Source: Avena insularis
Lineage: Eukaryota > Streptophyta > Magnoliopsida > Poales > Poaceae
DNA length: 64,000 bases
NCBI GenBank assembly: GCA_023614405.1
Contig: CM042685.1
Location: 83,876,684 to 83,940,683, forward strand
Direction of reading: 5' to 3'
The position numbers and the translations under genes were made by a program. The stretch's first letter is position 1. Every line of letters begins with the position of its first letter. Below are positions 23,021-36,167 of this stretch, one piece after another. Under the pieces are notes generated by a model that searched no databases, was not told where the DNA came from, and was given only the letters and a program-made list of their open reading frames with translations.

Positions 23021-25429
23021 ATGTCGGCTAGGGGATTAGTGCACAAGGACACGCTCACATTCGATGCCACAAATTATGATGTTTGGAAAATTCGCATGCT
23101 TAATTTATTTCGAGAAATTCACCCAATTATCAAGGGATATCTATATGTGGGTTTCTCTTCTCCCGTGGATACCCAAAACGAATCTTTAGAGGAGAAGTTG
23201 AACTCTCATATAAATGCTCTAGCTACTAAAATTCTTTTGCATGTTGTGAGCAATGTAGTTCTTTCTTCTATCACGCCTTATTCAAGCGCTCGTGAGATAT
23301 GGACCAAGCTTCAAGATAAATATATCAAGTCCAACATTATTGAGGATGATTGTGTTGCTTTCACTTCCGTTCGAGATGAGTTCTCATTGTCTACCACCTC
23401 ACCAACATGTGATGTTTCACTAGGTAATGGTACGGTGAGTGGTGATAGAAATTGCAATGTGGATAGTGTTCTTACTATTTTTAATCCTTCATCCCTATCT
23501 AGTTGCAATGATCTATCTTCGAACCTTAACACTTCTAGCACTCACAACTCCTTACATGCTAGTGTTGATAGTCCTTTCATATCATGTAGTAATGGCTTGA
23601 ATAAATCTCATGGTGATATGCTTGTGTTGTCTTGTTTCCATGATAAAAATGCCTCTATTTCCTCTAGTGCTTGTGTTTCTAACCATGTAGAGGAAAATGA
23701 AGATTCTATGGGCCAAGACAAGGTCTTGAATAGAGCTACAAGTGCAATCTCATCATCACCTTCCTCCGGTTCTCACATATGCCTTATGGCTAAGGGAACA
23801 AAGGTAACCTCTTTGGATCCCATTGTATCTCATGATGATGATGATGAGGTTGAGAATGATAATGATGATTATCGAGGTAAGTATGATATTACCTCTATTA
23901 AGAAATGGGAGAGGTTTTCTATAGCGCTCTCTTCAAACATAAAATTGCTTCCTCCAACTTTATTAAAATATTGCATTATGCTATAGAAGGCAATGATATT
24001 ATTGAGGAGCAAGAAAACATAATTGATGAAAAGTTTGCGCTTGAGCGTGAGTATGCTAATGAAATTGCTCAACTAAAGGACTCCCTTGAAGAAGAACAAA
24101 CCATCAAAGAATCTCTTGAGGAGACTTTTACTCTAGAATTATCTAGAGTAAAGGAATACCATGATAGAGAACTTGCGGTGGCAAACTCCTTCAAGATTAA
24201 AAATGATGAACTTTTAGTTGCTTATGCTAAACTTGTTGAGGATTTTAAGCACCTCGAAAATGGATCTCGGGTCGTTAAGAGGGAGCTCATCAAACTCACG
24301 GAGTCGCATGAGCAACTTAAAGCTTCATATTCTAAAGAGCTTCCCAAGTTGCCCTCACCTCTTGCAAATAGTGATGATGCTTGTGCTACTAACTCTATTT
24401 CTTGTGAAGCATCTATTTTGAAGGAGAATGTTGAGATAAAGGCTCAACTTGCGTTGCTAACTAGCAACTATGGGAAATTAGAAGAAAGTCATGTTAAGCT
24501 CTCGAGCTCGCATGAGGATCTTCTAGTCTCCCATGGTAGGCTAAAGTTAGCTCATGAGGCCATCGTGTCAAAGGTAACATCTAGTGGGCCTCATGTGGAC
24601 ATTAGCACTATATCTACTCCAAATGTTATATTGCCATGTGCTAGTCCTTGTAATTCATCCTCTCACAACCATGCTATATCTCGCGATGAATTACATTTCG
24701 TGCCTTGCTGCTCTAACAATGTAGCATCTACTTCCTCTAGTACTTTTATTGAAACTAACCATGCAGAGGAAATCAAAGAGCTCAAGGCTCAAGTCACTTC
24801 TTTGAAGAATGACTTGAAAAAGGGTCATCAAGGGAAGGCCGCACTCAACAAAATCTTGAGTGTGCAAAAATCCCCCAATGACAAGAGTGGGCTTGGATTC
24901 AACTCCAATCAAGAACAAGTCCACTATCAAGTTGAAGCACAAGGACAACAAGAAGAATGTCCAAGATCAAGTCAAGTATCCGGCCAACATTGTTTGCTTC
25001 AAGTGCAAGGAAGAAGGGCACCATGTTAGATCTTGCCAATTGAAGAAAAATCCTCTTAGTGTGAAGCAACAAGGGAAGTAACCTCAAGCTCCACCTCAAG
25101 TCATTAATGGGCCTCTTCCTAAGAGGACTACTAGAGATCCTCCTCGAGTTGTGGCTTCACCTAAGAAGAAATATGGCAAGATTAGAACTTGCTACATATG
25201 CCGTAAGAAAGGGCACATTTCTTCCTCATGCACTATTGGTATATCCTCATCCAACCCTATCATTATTGATGATGCTTATTCTCTTTGTAAGGATGAGGTT
25301 GGCAATGTGTTTGCCAAATTTGTTGGTGCTCAATGTGGTTTCAAGAAAAGAACCATTTGGGTTGCCAAGCCTATTGTGACTAACCTCTTAGGACCCAACT
25401 TGGTTGGGGACCAACAAGCCAAAACTTGA
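23021..25429 (+). pseudogene. gag of element D with two zinc knuckles
   Basis: The start is probably MSARGLVHKD (ATG 23021). Residues 1-120 match the copia-type gag core (LTFDATNYDVWKIRML; SAREIWTKLQDKY). A Ser/Asn-rich middle and a long charged coiled-coil region follow (about 23990-24560; EEQENIIDEKFALEREYANE). The end carries two CCHC knuckles, CFKCKEEGHHVRSC near 25000 and CYICRKKGHISSSC near 25190. Frameshifts lie near 23900-23980 and near 24900, and a TAA at 25079-25081 separates the knuckles. Gag would form particles and bind RNA. The frame closes at 25429, so there never was a Gag-Pol fusion in this copy. Confidence 0.88.
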
Positions 25430-28253
25430 ACAATAGGTATTGTTGGAGGGCATTGGAGACTTGGCTACATCACGAAGAATTGAGGGATCTTCATCTAGTA
25501 TATTTGTCAAGTCAAGTCATGTGGATTATATTGCCTATATTATATATATCTAATGTTCCTCCTTGCAGTAACAAATGCTTAACTTATTACATTGAAAGTT
25601 ACTCGCCCCCTTGTGCATGTGTTGGTTTTGTATCTTCCATGCTTTTGTACATGTTGTGCTTTCCACTTAATTATCTTGAGGTATCAAGCTTTTTTGTGTA
25701 TGATTAGGTGGCACACCATGTATGTGTGTTTCTTGTGTTCAGCCTTACTTGATTATATTTGGTATATTATTTGGCTCTTGTGAGAGATTAATGGACTATC
25801 CCATTTTGGGGGAGTGTTATTCTTAGGAATTCCACAATCCTAAAAATGTGTGTACATGAGGAATACCACCTAGCATTTATATAGTGGGATATTATCTAGT
25901 ATCTATGTGGTACAATACTCATGAGAAATGCAAATTCTATAATGTCCATTGGTTGTCTCATGTTGGATCTTTTTGCCTCTTGTCGTGAATATGATCTTGG
26001 ATATATTTGCAAACTACCACCTGGAAATAATTGCATATCCTTTGTCCTTGGACTTTCGGTACTATAATAGGTGGTTATTATTTTTGATCATTTTCAATCT
26101 GTCTTTTGTTTATGTTTTCCCTATCGTTTGTCAAGAAAATGCTTTGTGTTGACTCTCATGTCTTCCTTGCCTCTTATGGATATTTCTTTAACTTGAAATT
26201 GTTTAATTCTCTATTTTTTGATGTAGGTAGAGATGATGATCCTGTGTGTATTCATTTTGTATTCAAATGCAAAATCTTAAATAATGCACTAATCATGGGG
26301 GAGCTCTCCTATATCATTTAGAACACTCCTTTTATGCCTCTTCACAACATGTTTTGATCCATATCGTGTTTTGTGTCTTTAGAAGATTTTTTTTGGGGTA
26401 ATTTGTTCCATCTTGAAAAGTGCTGAGAGCTTGGTGTGGTTGTCTAAACCTTGATCTTTTGGGGAGTTGGATTTGTCTCATTCCTTTTTTTATTATTTTA
26501 ACCTTTTAGAATGAGATACACCCTTGAGCATTTGTGTTTTTGTCCATCTCTCTCTCTTTGGTTTTTGTCTAGTTCATTTGTTGGACTTGTGTGTTCTACC
26601 ATGTGTTGATTTGGTTTTTGATATAGTTGAACAACCTTTCGTCATGTCACAGTTTGGTGTGCCTTCTTGGTTTACTTGTTGTTTTGTTCATATTGTATCT
26701 CCTTTGGTTCTTGAAAGTCATGTGCATGCATATTTACTATATATATATTATGGCATGCTTGCTTTCCTTGATCCAATATGTATGGGAAACTCCACCAAAT
26801 CCTAATTGGCTAATATGTGCATGGAATTCAATTTCATATCAATATGCACATGTTTATGTGGAGTCTCTCCTATGTATTATAGTTGTCTAACTACTTTGGA
26901 CCCAATAAATTTGGGGACCATATTGTACTTGATTTTTTTTTAGGTACATTGGATGCTTGTCTCTTTCATAAGGAAGAAGTGTTGACTCAATGAAAACTAG
27001 AGACAAGCTAGGATGATCAACGAGCTCCTATCTACTTCATCACACCAATGATATCTCGGTAACAAGTATCTCTTACTCATGTATACATATCATGTTCCAA
27101 CATATGGTAGGTTGCATCTTGGCATGAATTTTATATATTTGATATGTTTGTGGTTGAAGTTCATCAATATACAATAAGATAAAATTGAGCCTTTTGGCCA
27201 TGCTATCAAGCAAAGATCTTAGTGTTGTATTGTCATGACTTCGTTTTGGATAACTTGCTCTATTTATTTTAGTATCTAACTTATGTGTACATGTTTCTTT
27301 GTGGATCAATATCTTTGTGAGATTGTCTACTTAGAAACTTATATACATGAGACTTGTTACAACTCTATTTTTTATGTCTTGTTTGTTTCATGTGTGTTGT
27401 ATGGTCATACTAAGCAATATCACTCACTGAAGACTATGTTGATACTCAATGGTCATCCTTGTACTAGTCTTATAATATGCTTTGTCATACCTCTCACACA
27501 TCCTTGTGGCTGAGCCTGCTATTATGTTGTCTCTTACTCATTGCTCAACCATTTGTTTTTGCATGTTTTATGCCTTGGTATATTATCTTTTGTACATCGT
27601 TGTGTTTTAAATAATATCAAGGGAGTGAGGATGCCATGTTTGTCCATATTGTATTCAAATACAGATTATAATTTGTGCACAAACCTTGGGGAGCCTCCAC
27701 ATATTATTTAGAACAATATCTTTTTGATCTTATAATATTATCAATCTTTCATTTGCTATGTTCCTTTTGTCAAGTGTTTTTTTGGATCTTTTGATTGCTT
27801 GCATCATTTGTTGATGCTTCTTCATCTTGTTATTTTTTTCCAATCTTTTGATCCTCAATATAGTTTGACCTCCTCCTAAGTATTCATCATTGGATATGTG
27901 TAAATGTTTTATCATAATAAATTTGTTTCAAATGCACACCTTTGGAGGAATTCTCACTATATTGGTCGTTTAGAACTATTCACCCATTTTGGCAATCGAT
28001 GCCAATGGGGGAGAAGTTTTGGAGGGTTTAAGGGAAGTTGGTTTTATGCCTTGAGTTTGTTCTTAAGCATTTGCCTCTTATGCTCTTGCATCTTTGTTGT
28101 TGCTTTGAATGTTGAATATATAGAGGACACTCCACCAACAGTATTATGGGTGTACCAACCTCACATACTTGTGTAGTATTTGATGTTGGCGCAACCATTT
28201 TTATTTTTTAAGTTGATTATATAAACCCTCTCAAAGGATTGTCATCAATTACC
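25430..28253 (+). other. Non-coding interior of element D
   Basis: This is 2.8 kb of T-rich sequence without any recognisable protease, integrase, RT or RNase H. Short hydrophobic ORFs reflect base composition. It includes diverged direct repeats: 26221-26335 resembles 27620-27727 (shared tattcaaat, gggag, atttagaaca). Near 27997 the string atgccaatgggggagaa resembles the tail before the 3' LTR of SIRE-type elements. Confidence 0.75.
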
Positions 28254-28266
28254 AAAATGGGAGAGA
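28254..28266 (+). promoter_or_regulatory. Polypurine tract of element D
   Basis: aaaatgggagaga lies one base before the 3' LTR, the usual primer for plus-strand DNA. Confidence 0.8.
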
Positions 28267-28267
28267 T

Positions 28268-30144
28268 TGAAAGAACATGTGTGCCCCCATGTGTGGTTTT
28301 GGTAATTAATGACAATGTTTTATGGACTTATGTTTGCATTGAGTTTTACTTGTAGGATTTTTCCATAGACAATGCTTGAACCATTTGGTGGCTTCAAGGT
28401 TGGAATAATAATAAAGTGAAGAAGATCAAGTGTTGATCAAGATTTCAAGGAATGATCTGGAGATTGGTCAAGTAGAAGTTGAGCCTATGCTAGTGCAATC
28501 AAGAAACTGCTCCATCTTGAGGTGTGGAATATACAAGGCAAAGGTTTGATCTTGATAGGGTTTCTTTCTTACCGGTCTTGTGATGTTACTTGGGGAGACC
28601 AGTTTATAGGATAGATAACCGTACTATCAAGAGGGGCTCTCGAGTGAGTAACTTGATCATATCCCTCAGTGAGAGCTCAAACCTTTGCATACTTGGCATC
28701 CTCTTTCTTGGTTCTTATTTGGTTCTTATCCATGAGAGTATTTATATCTTGTGTCAATCTCTATAACAATCTCAAGTTCATCGAAAAAGGATTCATATGA
28801 ATTCTTTATTGTGTTTTCGATATTAGAGGTTTTACCGATTTGTCTTTTATAGATAGGTTAAACCTTTCATCATTTGGTTCTATCCTTCCTTGCTGTACTA
28901 TGATGGTTCCCTGCATGATCTTGTAGAGCTCGTTACTATCTTCGAAACGAGCCCAAGATCATCAAAATCGGAGTCCGAATGCAAAAGTTATGATGGTTTC
29001 AGTTTTGCTGTTCCTACCAGTTTTCACGGGGGCGGATTATCCGCCCCAAATATCCGCCCCTATACTGAGGGTCACGCCGCGAAGACCTTAGCCATTTTTT
29101 AGCCCGGGGAACCCGGAATTTCCGGGGGGAGGGGCGGATTATCCGGCCTGGAAGGTCCCAAACGGTCATATTTCGTTGGAGAGGGGTATAAATAGACTTC
29201 TTCTTCCTCCTTAGGCCCGTGGCTTGCATTCTTTCTCTCCTCCATTGTTTTGACCTTCAAGAGCTTGAAAATACTCTTAATTCCTCCCATATTTCTTGAA
29301 TCTTTTTGGGGGATTTGAAAGGGGAGATCTAGATCTACAACTCCACCAATCCATATCTCCTCTATGTGAGGGGAACATATTGGGATCTAGATCTTGGGGT
29401 TTATTTTGTGGATTTCCTCTTGTGTTCTTCCTCTCTTATTCTCCCACTAGCTTTTGTAGCTTTTGTTGAATTTGGGAGAGAAGGACTTGAGCACTTCCTG
29501 TGTTCTTGCCATTGCATTTGGTGCATCGGTTTGAGTTCTCCTCGGAGGATTTGGTGAGTGAAAGTTGAGAAGCTTTTTACTCTTGGGTTCTTGGAACCCT
29601 AGACGGTTTGTTGGTGTTGCAGGTTGTGGCCTTGGTGGCGTTTGTTGGGAGCCTCCAATTAAGTTGTGGAGAAGTGCTCCAACCTTTGTGAGAGGTTACG
29701 GATTTCCACCGACAAGTGCACCGATAGTGAAGAAGTGAACTAGGCCTCTTGTGGCGAGGTTCACAGGAGAATAGGGTGAGGCTTTTTGTGGCGTGGTGGT
29801 CTTAATACCGCCCACCCCTCCAAAGAGACGTAGTCTCTTTATGGGAGGAACTCAGTAATAAATCATCGTCTCCGCGTGCCTCGGTTATCTCTATACCCGA
29901 GTTATTTACTTATGCACTTTACTTTGTGATAGCCTTTGTGCTTGAATTCTTATATCTAGCTATCACATAGTTGCTTGTTTTGCTTAGCATAAGTTGTTGG
30001 TGCACATAGGTGAACCGTAGTTTATATAGGTTTTGTGCTTGACAAAGTAAACGCTAGTTTTATTCCGCCTTTGTTAAGCCCATTTTGTAAAAGTTTTAAC
30101 CCACCTATTCACCCCCCCTCTAGGCAGCATCTATATCCTTTTCA
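28268..30144 (+). repeat. 3' LTR of element D
   Basis: It matches 21068-22966 throughout, starting TGAAAGAACATG and ending CCTTTTCA, and is followed by the target duplication CTAGT. Confidence 0.93.
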
Positions 30145-30149
30145 CTAGT

Positions 30150-30671
30150 GAACTTGCTGAGTACACTCATGCTCAACGTATCTTTTTAACCCTTGCTAGA
30201 TTCTGAAGCCATTAAGATGACGTCTACATGAAGTCATGCTCCAGGAATCATCATCAAAAGCTAAAACTCTTTAATGAAGTCAAGAATGTCAACATATACA
30301 TCAACTCAAGTGAAGATGAAGTTACTGATTAGATAAGGATATAATCTCTAGCCATAGAACCTATTTTTGTAGCGTATTACAATAGCAGCAATGCCAGACC
30401 ATTAGTTAAAATAGTAGTCCTAATAGTATGATAGTTTTTGAGTTGTTTATTTCTGATTCTTCTTTGTAAGAAGTTTCTTTGTCTCTTTAACCTAGAGTGT
30501 TCTCTGGATCTTGTGTAAAGAGTTGAGTTGTAACCTATAGTCATGTCTTGGACCTATTGTGTTTCTGTTGTACCACTCTGAGGGATGTAATACTAGTGAA
30601 CGGTGTTTCATTGGTATTATGTCAACGACTGTAGTGTACTACATCATGCAGTGGTATGTTGGGTCACCGCA
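30150..30671 (+). repeat. Old long LTR, distal part (after element D)
   Basis: This continues 17690-21067 across element D. No gene is seen. In composition and place it matches the distal part of other long LTRs (stop-rich, T-rich, ending in a TG-rich stretch). The end near gggtcaccgcaca is my best estimate; no primer site follows. Confidence 0.5.
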
Positions 30672-30679
30672 CACAGTTG

Positions 30680-30905
30680 GCAGTTTTATTCATTCTGTTA
30701 TAGTTGCAACAATTACTAGTCAGATATAGATAGCATGAGTCATCTTGATATAATAAGCAATGGGCACTTTTAGTTAACCATTCTGTTGTAGTTGCAATAC
30801 TTACTAGTCAGATACATATAGAATGAGGCATCTCAATTCCAGCAGTTGTTGGTACTTTTATTTAGCCATTCCATTGTAGTGAAAGCTAATTACTAGTCAT
30901 TCCAA
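30680..30905. repeat. Diverged tandem repeat, period 88 bp
   Basis: The motif cattctgtt(a/g)tagttgcaa followed by actagtcagata starts at about 30691, 30779 and, partly, 30867, giving an exact period of 88 bases over about 2.5 units. It lies at the join of two LTR-like sequences. Confidence 0.75.
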
Positions 30906-33809
30906 AGTCAAATTCATAACACTAATTTAGTTATAGTTGTCTATTATCGAGATACTGTTTTCCAAGTCATCCATAACCGCGGACACAGCTTTCAGAAAGT
31001 TTACCCTACAGGGGGGCACAAATAGCAACATACTCACGATCAACCTCGGAAAAACCAATGAAAACAAGAATGAGGCATCAAGACAAAGCAATCACAAGAT
31101 TCATATAATATTTTAGGGGGCCACCCCACCAAGATACCCGCGACGATGTTGGCCGGCTCCGGAACGGACCCAGAGGTTTGCGTCAATGGCTGTAAACGAT
31201 TGGGGACCCGAAAGTGTGACTGGACTTGTCGATACCGCAAAAATACTCCGCTTACCTAAACAATATAGTAGTAAACGCTCTCCACGAGCAACAATAGTAA
31301 ATAAAGCAGTAAACATGGCATAAGTACAGGATAGTAATAAAACCCCAAACTAGTTTGTGGGCCCAAGAAATAAGATATGATTCAAGCTCTCGCTAAGGGG
31401 ATTCATGGTCCCACATTCGTATAGTGCGAATAGTCAATGAACAGGTATCAAGTACTCGAGGTCCTACAGGATACCAGTGAGCGGTTAAAAATCAAATGAC
31501 ATCTACTGCCCACCGGTGCCTCTGCATTAGTTATAAATATTCCCAGCAATTTAATATCAAGTTGCAATTTGGGTCATGATCATCTCCAACATAAAGCATA
31601 TGGCAACCTTCCAACAACTCTGGTACTGGACGACACGAAGTAGCTCCTGAGCAAGCGACTACGACACACAAGGCCGACTATCTACCAAACAACGTGTAAT
31701 ACAAGGTATCCAAGGCAATATAGAGGCTGCAAGGGATATCACGGGTACAAAAACTAGAGCATCGCAACACAGATATGAATAGATCAATAGAAGGAAATAA
31801 ATACTAGAAATGTAAAATAGGTAGAAGGGGGAGAATGCTCGCCTGAAAACATTGTTGAAGATTCATCAGAAGATCGGGTCGATACTCGCATCAACTCGTC
31901 GGCCTAATCTGTGAAGAAGGAAAGCACTAGAACAAACACCGGATGCACTATTTAATACTAAGACAGAAGATCGGGCATGATGCACATATGATGCATGACA
32001 TGGCAAAGGTGCAATGCAATTAGGAAATATTAAGCGGAACCGGGGTCCCGACAATTAATCAATAGGTTCATGTTGCTTAGATACCCCGCAATTTTAAATG
32101 TTGTATTAACAAGGAAAAATATGGTATCGGTTCGCTATACAAATTTAAATGGAGCCAATATAAGACTAGAAAAGCCCGCATATGGTCTCCATATTTAATT
32201 ATAAGGTGAATCGGCATAAGGCCCCTAAAGCCACACAAGATGTATGCAACATGATCAATTTATATGCAACAAGTGACAATGTCATATATTATAAAATATA
32301 GGGGTCGGGATAGGGTCACACATATCGGATTAAAGATCTTGGTTTGGGGGTTTGGGTTTGGCTTCGGACTCCGGGATCGTTCTTCAGATCGGGCTTCGGG
32401 GGGCTTCGGATTCCGGCATCAGGGTCGTCATGGTCTCATCCGTCGGATCCGGGAAGAACTTGGCGTTTCAAGAGGTTCGGGGTCCATGGAGGGCTTGGTT
32501 CGGCATCGGCACATGGCACATGGCTTCTTAGAAGAACTTGGCAGCGGACATCGACCAACTAGTCCCCATACGCCAGGAAGATTATCGTCGAGGCCGTGGT
32601 TCCATCTTGTAGCTCACATTCATCAGCATCTCCCCAGCATGCTATCGTGTCGCCACTAGAACATCCACACAACATCAACAAGCGCCATCCCCGCGAACCA
32701 ACTACAGCAGGGCAACACATACAGGTATCGGGCATGTCCTCGGTTGACCAAGGATTGGCACAACATAGACCACCGGGCTGGGCTCCCGAAGCCACGCGGG
32801 ACAGACATAGCTGGCCAGCAAATTCCGTGGGAGCCCGCGCGCACGATGGAGGTGGCTTGCATGTGCTCGTGAAGGTGGTTGGTGATGGGCCGGTGGCGGT
32901 GGACGGGGGAGAGCTGGGTCGGTGGCGAGGCTCTTGGCGACGGCTGCCTAAGAGGAAGGCGAGGAAGAGGACCGGCGATTGGGCGGCTCAAGTCGAGAGG
33001 GGGTGGGGCAGAGGAGGGTGGCGGGAGCGGGCGGCGATGGGGGGGTTGCAGACAGCAGAGTGAGCTTGCGGGTGGGGATGGTGAAGAAACGACGGTGGGG
33101 GTTTGCGAGAGAGGGAGGTTGCGACAGGGGAAGGTGGGAGACGCGTCGGGACCTAGGGGTCGTGTGGTTCGCACACAGGGATGAGCGGGGTCAGGGTGGG
33201 GCCGGTGGAACGGTAGCTGTCGGTGGGGTAGGACCAGCACGAGGCTACTGTGTGCGAGCGGGCAGAGGGGGGATGCGCTCGATGCTACGTGTGCCGACGC
33301 AGGGTGGGTTTTGGGCGGTAGAGTACCACAGGGTGGGTCGGTCGATGGCTGTGTGCGTGGGATGTGTCGGGCTAGGTAGGGGTGGTTCAAACATGTGAGT
33401 GTAGTGTGGGTGATCCGTGAAACCGACGGTGGGGTGGGGTGGACTGGGTAGGGGTTAGATGGGGTGGGGTTTGTAGGATTTAGGGATAGGGTTTGGACAA
33501 ACTAGTCTAGAGTTTGGGTGCTAGGTGGCCGGCTGGGCCTATGGGCCTGGCAGGCTGCCTCCCAAAACAAAACATTTTGTTATTTATTTCTTTCTTTTAA
33601 AACATACTATTTTGCAAATAGGTTTTAAATAAATTGAAGATCCGGACGGATCTAGGGTTTTGATTTGAAATAGAGAGAGGGTTATTTAAAAAACAAAGGT
33701 AGGCTTTTAGAAATATTTTAAAAAATTAATATGCATACAGATGTCATGATGATGCACAAAGATAAGACATGCGATCTTCTAGTAGTGGATTTTACCAGGG
33801 TGCTATAGA
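30906..33809 (-). repeat. LTR-like sequence, minus strand
   Basis: No gene is seen. On the minus strand it starts near 33809 with tagcaccctgg, similar to long gypsy LTR starts, passes through a GC-rich leader (32350-33480) and reaches gtgtccgcggttatgga near 30968-30990, a motif also found in the shared A/B LTR near 8560. It adjoins the end of gypsy fragment F and may be its 3' LTR, but I cannot see a polypurine tract at the join. ORFs in the GC-rich part (such as 32656-33390) are low-complexity Pro/Ser/Arg strings and not credible genes. Confidence 0.5.
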
Positions 33810-35689
33810 GGGTATGTTTCGTTACCTCACGTTGCATTGGATCTTGGTTATGTGCTAGAATTTTTTGTTTTCCGTAGCGCATTTCCCAACAATGCACCAC
33901 CATATGGATTTTAGACGGTGTTGTCATATCCAAACGATAGGCCACCTCTCCAACATGATCTAGGACTTGATAAGGACCGAAGTACTTGAAGGATAACTTG
34001 TGATTCGCCCTATTCATCACTGAAGCTTGCACATAAGGTTATAATTTCAAAAACACCATGTCCCCCACTGCGAACTTCCTATCAATTCTCTTGCAGTCCG
34101 TTTGGACTTTCATACGAAGCTTAATCCTGTCAAGATGCTGTTTAACTGAAGTTAGAATCATAGAACTATTCTGGATCCATTGATCAACATCATCACTGGC
34201 AACTGCATTGCTGCGACCATATAAAATTTCAAATGGAGATTTCCCCATGGCAGAACGCCAGTTAGTGTTGTACCAGAGCTCACATAACGACAACCATTTC
34301 TCTCATCTCTAGGAATGAGCACTGATGAAACACCTGAGATAACACGCCACTGCTTGATTCACACATTCAATTTGCCCATCAGACTGCGGATGGTAAGATG
34401 AACTCATAGAAGCTAAGTCCCAATCCTATAAAACACCTTCTGCTAGTAAGAACTAGTAAATACCGGGTCTCTGTCCGACACCACCTCTGCAGGCAAACTG
34501 TGCAAATGGTAGATGTTGTCGACAAAAACCTCGGCAATTTTTGCATCTGTGAAGGGGTGCCTCAAGGGAATAAAATTCCCATACTTTGAAAAGGACTCAA
34601 TGATTACCAAAATGCAAGTAATGTCAAGAATTAGGAAGTCCATGGATGAAATCGAGGCTGACCATTTGCCATGGTTCAGAAGGAACTAATAATGGTTTGA
34701 GTAAACCTAGATAATGAACACATTCTGGCTTAGCTTGTTGACAACATTGGCAAGTGGACACATAGTTCTGAATCATCTTCTTCATGCCAACCCATCGGAA
34801 TAATGACAAAATTCTTTTGTAGGTGACAGGAAAACCAGAATGCCCCTTACTAAACTGCCATGAAAAGCAGAGATAATTTTCTGCTGAAGCTCGTGGTTGT
34901 TACCCACCCAAATACAGTTCTTGCATTTCAACAATCCATTGCTCAAAGTGAATAATGGATGAGAAGATGGACTCACATATGGGTGTTGCAACAATTGCCT
35001 AGCTTTTTCATCATTGGTGTAACTATCCTGAATTTCTTGCATCCAAAGGGGTTGAACCACTAAAACTGCCATGACTTCAAGTTGATGAACTGGTCAGCGG
35101 GACAAGGCATTAGCAACTCTATTATCAACACCCTTTTTATATACAGTCCTGTACTATAGACCCATTAACTTGGTCAAAGATTTCTGCTGCCAGTTGGTAT
35201 GAAGCCTCTGATCAGTTAAACTGCACAAGCTACGCTGATTAGTGAGGATCAAAAATTCCTTCACTAGTAAATATGGATGCCACTGTTGTATAGCTAAAAG
35301 AATAGCCAAATATTACTTTTCATACACATATAGAGTTTGATTTTTAGGACCCAAAGCCTTACTCACATAAGGTATAGGATGCCCATCCTGCATCAACACT
35401 ACACCTATACCTTTATCAAAAGCATCAGTTTAAATGACAAAGGTCTTAGAAAAATGTTGCAAGGCTAACACAGGTACAAATATTAGAGCATACATCAAAG
35501 TTTGAAAGGCAAGTTCTGTCTCTGAAGTCCAAACAAAAACTTCCCCTTCTTGAGAAGATTAGTCAAAGGCTCGCAAATTACACCATAAGTTTTGATAAAT
35601 TTTCTATGATACCCTGTCATTCCTAAGAAGCTTCTGATCTACTTGACAGTTGTAGGAGCTGGCCAAGATGTAGTGGAGCAATCTTAGTT
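33810..35689 (-). pseudogene. Element F RNase H and integrase remnants
   Basis: Pieces in several frames include RNase H near 35100-35590, a zinc-binding integrase start (STCQCCQQAKPE near 34730), the catalytic core (SLDFIHGLP near 34640; VVSDRDPVFTSSY near 34460), the strand IVYGRS-like PFEILYGRSNA near 34200, and a C-terminal strand region (KLSFKYFGPYQVLDHVGEVAYRLDM near 33950). Stops and frameshifts separate the pieces. The C-terminus runs into LTR-like sequence after 33810. Confidence 0.85.
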
Positions 35690-35694
35690 TTATC

Positions 35695-36070
35695 TGTTAC
35701 AATTGCGACAAGAAGATAACGAACAACGAAAACGAAAAACATAGCAAGGGGACACAGATTTTAACGTGGAAAACCTCTCCAACAAAGAGAGGAAAAAAAC
35801 CACGGGCGCCAGCCAGCGAAACTTCACTATATCGAGGAGTGTTTACAAACGCCGGGGATTTGACAGATGCAACTCATCCCAACCGGCGGCTTACAAGGGG
35901 TTTATATATTGGTGGAAACCTAGGTCTTCGATGATCCGTACCGTACCTGTTGGGCACGGTGTGGGCCAACTTCAGACTCGTTACACTCGGCCCAAGCCTC
36001 CGACGACGGGTCTCGCTCCACTCGTCAGAAGTTGGCCTATACTTTATAGAATTTGGATCAACATATAACA
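35695..36070 (-). repeat. 3' LTR of copia G
   Basis: The 376-bp LTR starts TGTTATATG (at 36070) and ends TTGTAACA (at 35695) on the minus strand, with a TATA-like tatataaa at 35901-35909. A purine tract (CAAGGTGGAGTT on the minus strand) precedes it at about 36071-36082. Confidence 0.9.
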
Positions 36071-36167
36071 AACTCCACCTTGAGACAAATTCCTCCTTGT
36101 AGCATCAACAGCAACCATCTCCCTGAACAAACAAAGCAAATACTTTCGGCGCCAATAGCCACTTGGG

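Larger units (their letters stand above)
21068..30144 (+). mobile_element. Element D: non-autonomous SIRE-type LTR element with gag only
   Basis: The 9077-bp element has LTRs of 1899 and 1877 bp, both TG...CA, and a perfect five-base target duplication CTAGT (21063-21067 and 30145-30149). The LTRs start TGAAAGAACATG and end near cccctctaggcgg, a style known from grass SIRE/Maximus copia elements. A tRNA-Met primer site follows the 5' LTR and a purine tract precedes the 3' LTR. The inside holds one gag (23021-25429) and 2.8 kb without coding capacity. Protease, integrase and RT are absent, so mobility would have needed proteins from a partner. This matches the TR-GAG class in outline. Confidence 0.9.

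Noticed and set aside
25426..28176. Several 60-93 codon hydrophobic ORFs inside element D
   Set aside because: They follow from T-rich sequence (Phe, Leu, Cys, Val runs); there is no ordered pattern of membrane segments or shared start context.
32656..33390. 244-codon minus-strand ORF and overlapping plus-strand ORFs
   Set aside because: Low-complexity Pro/Ser/His composition, open on both strands, inside an LTR-like GC-rich block.
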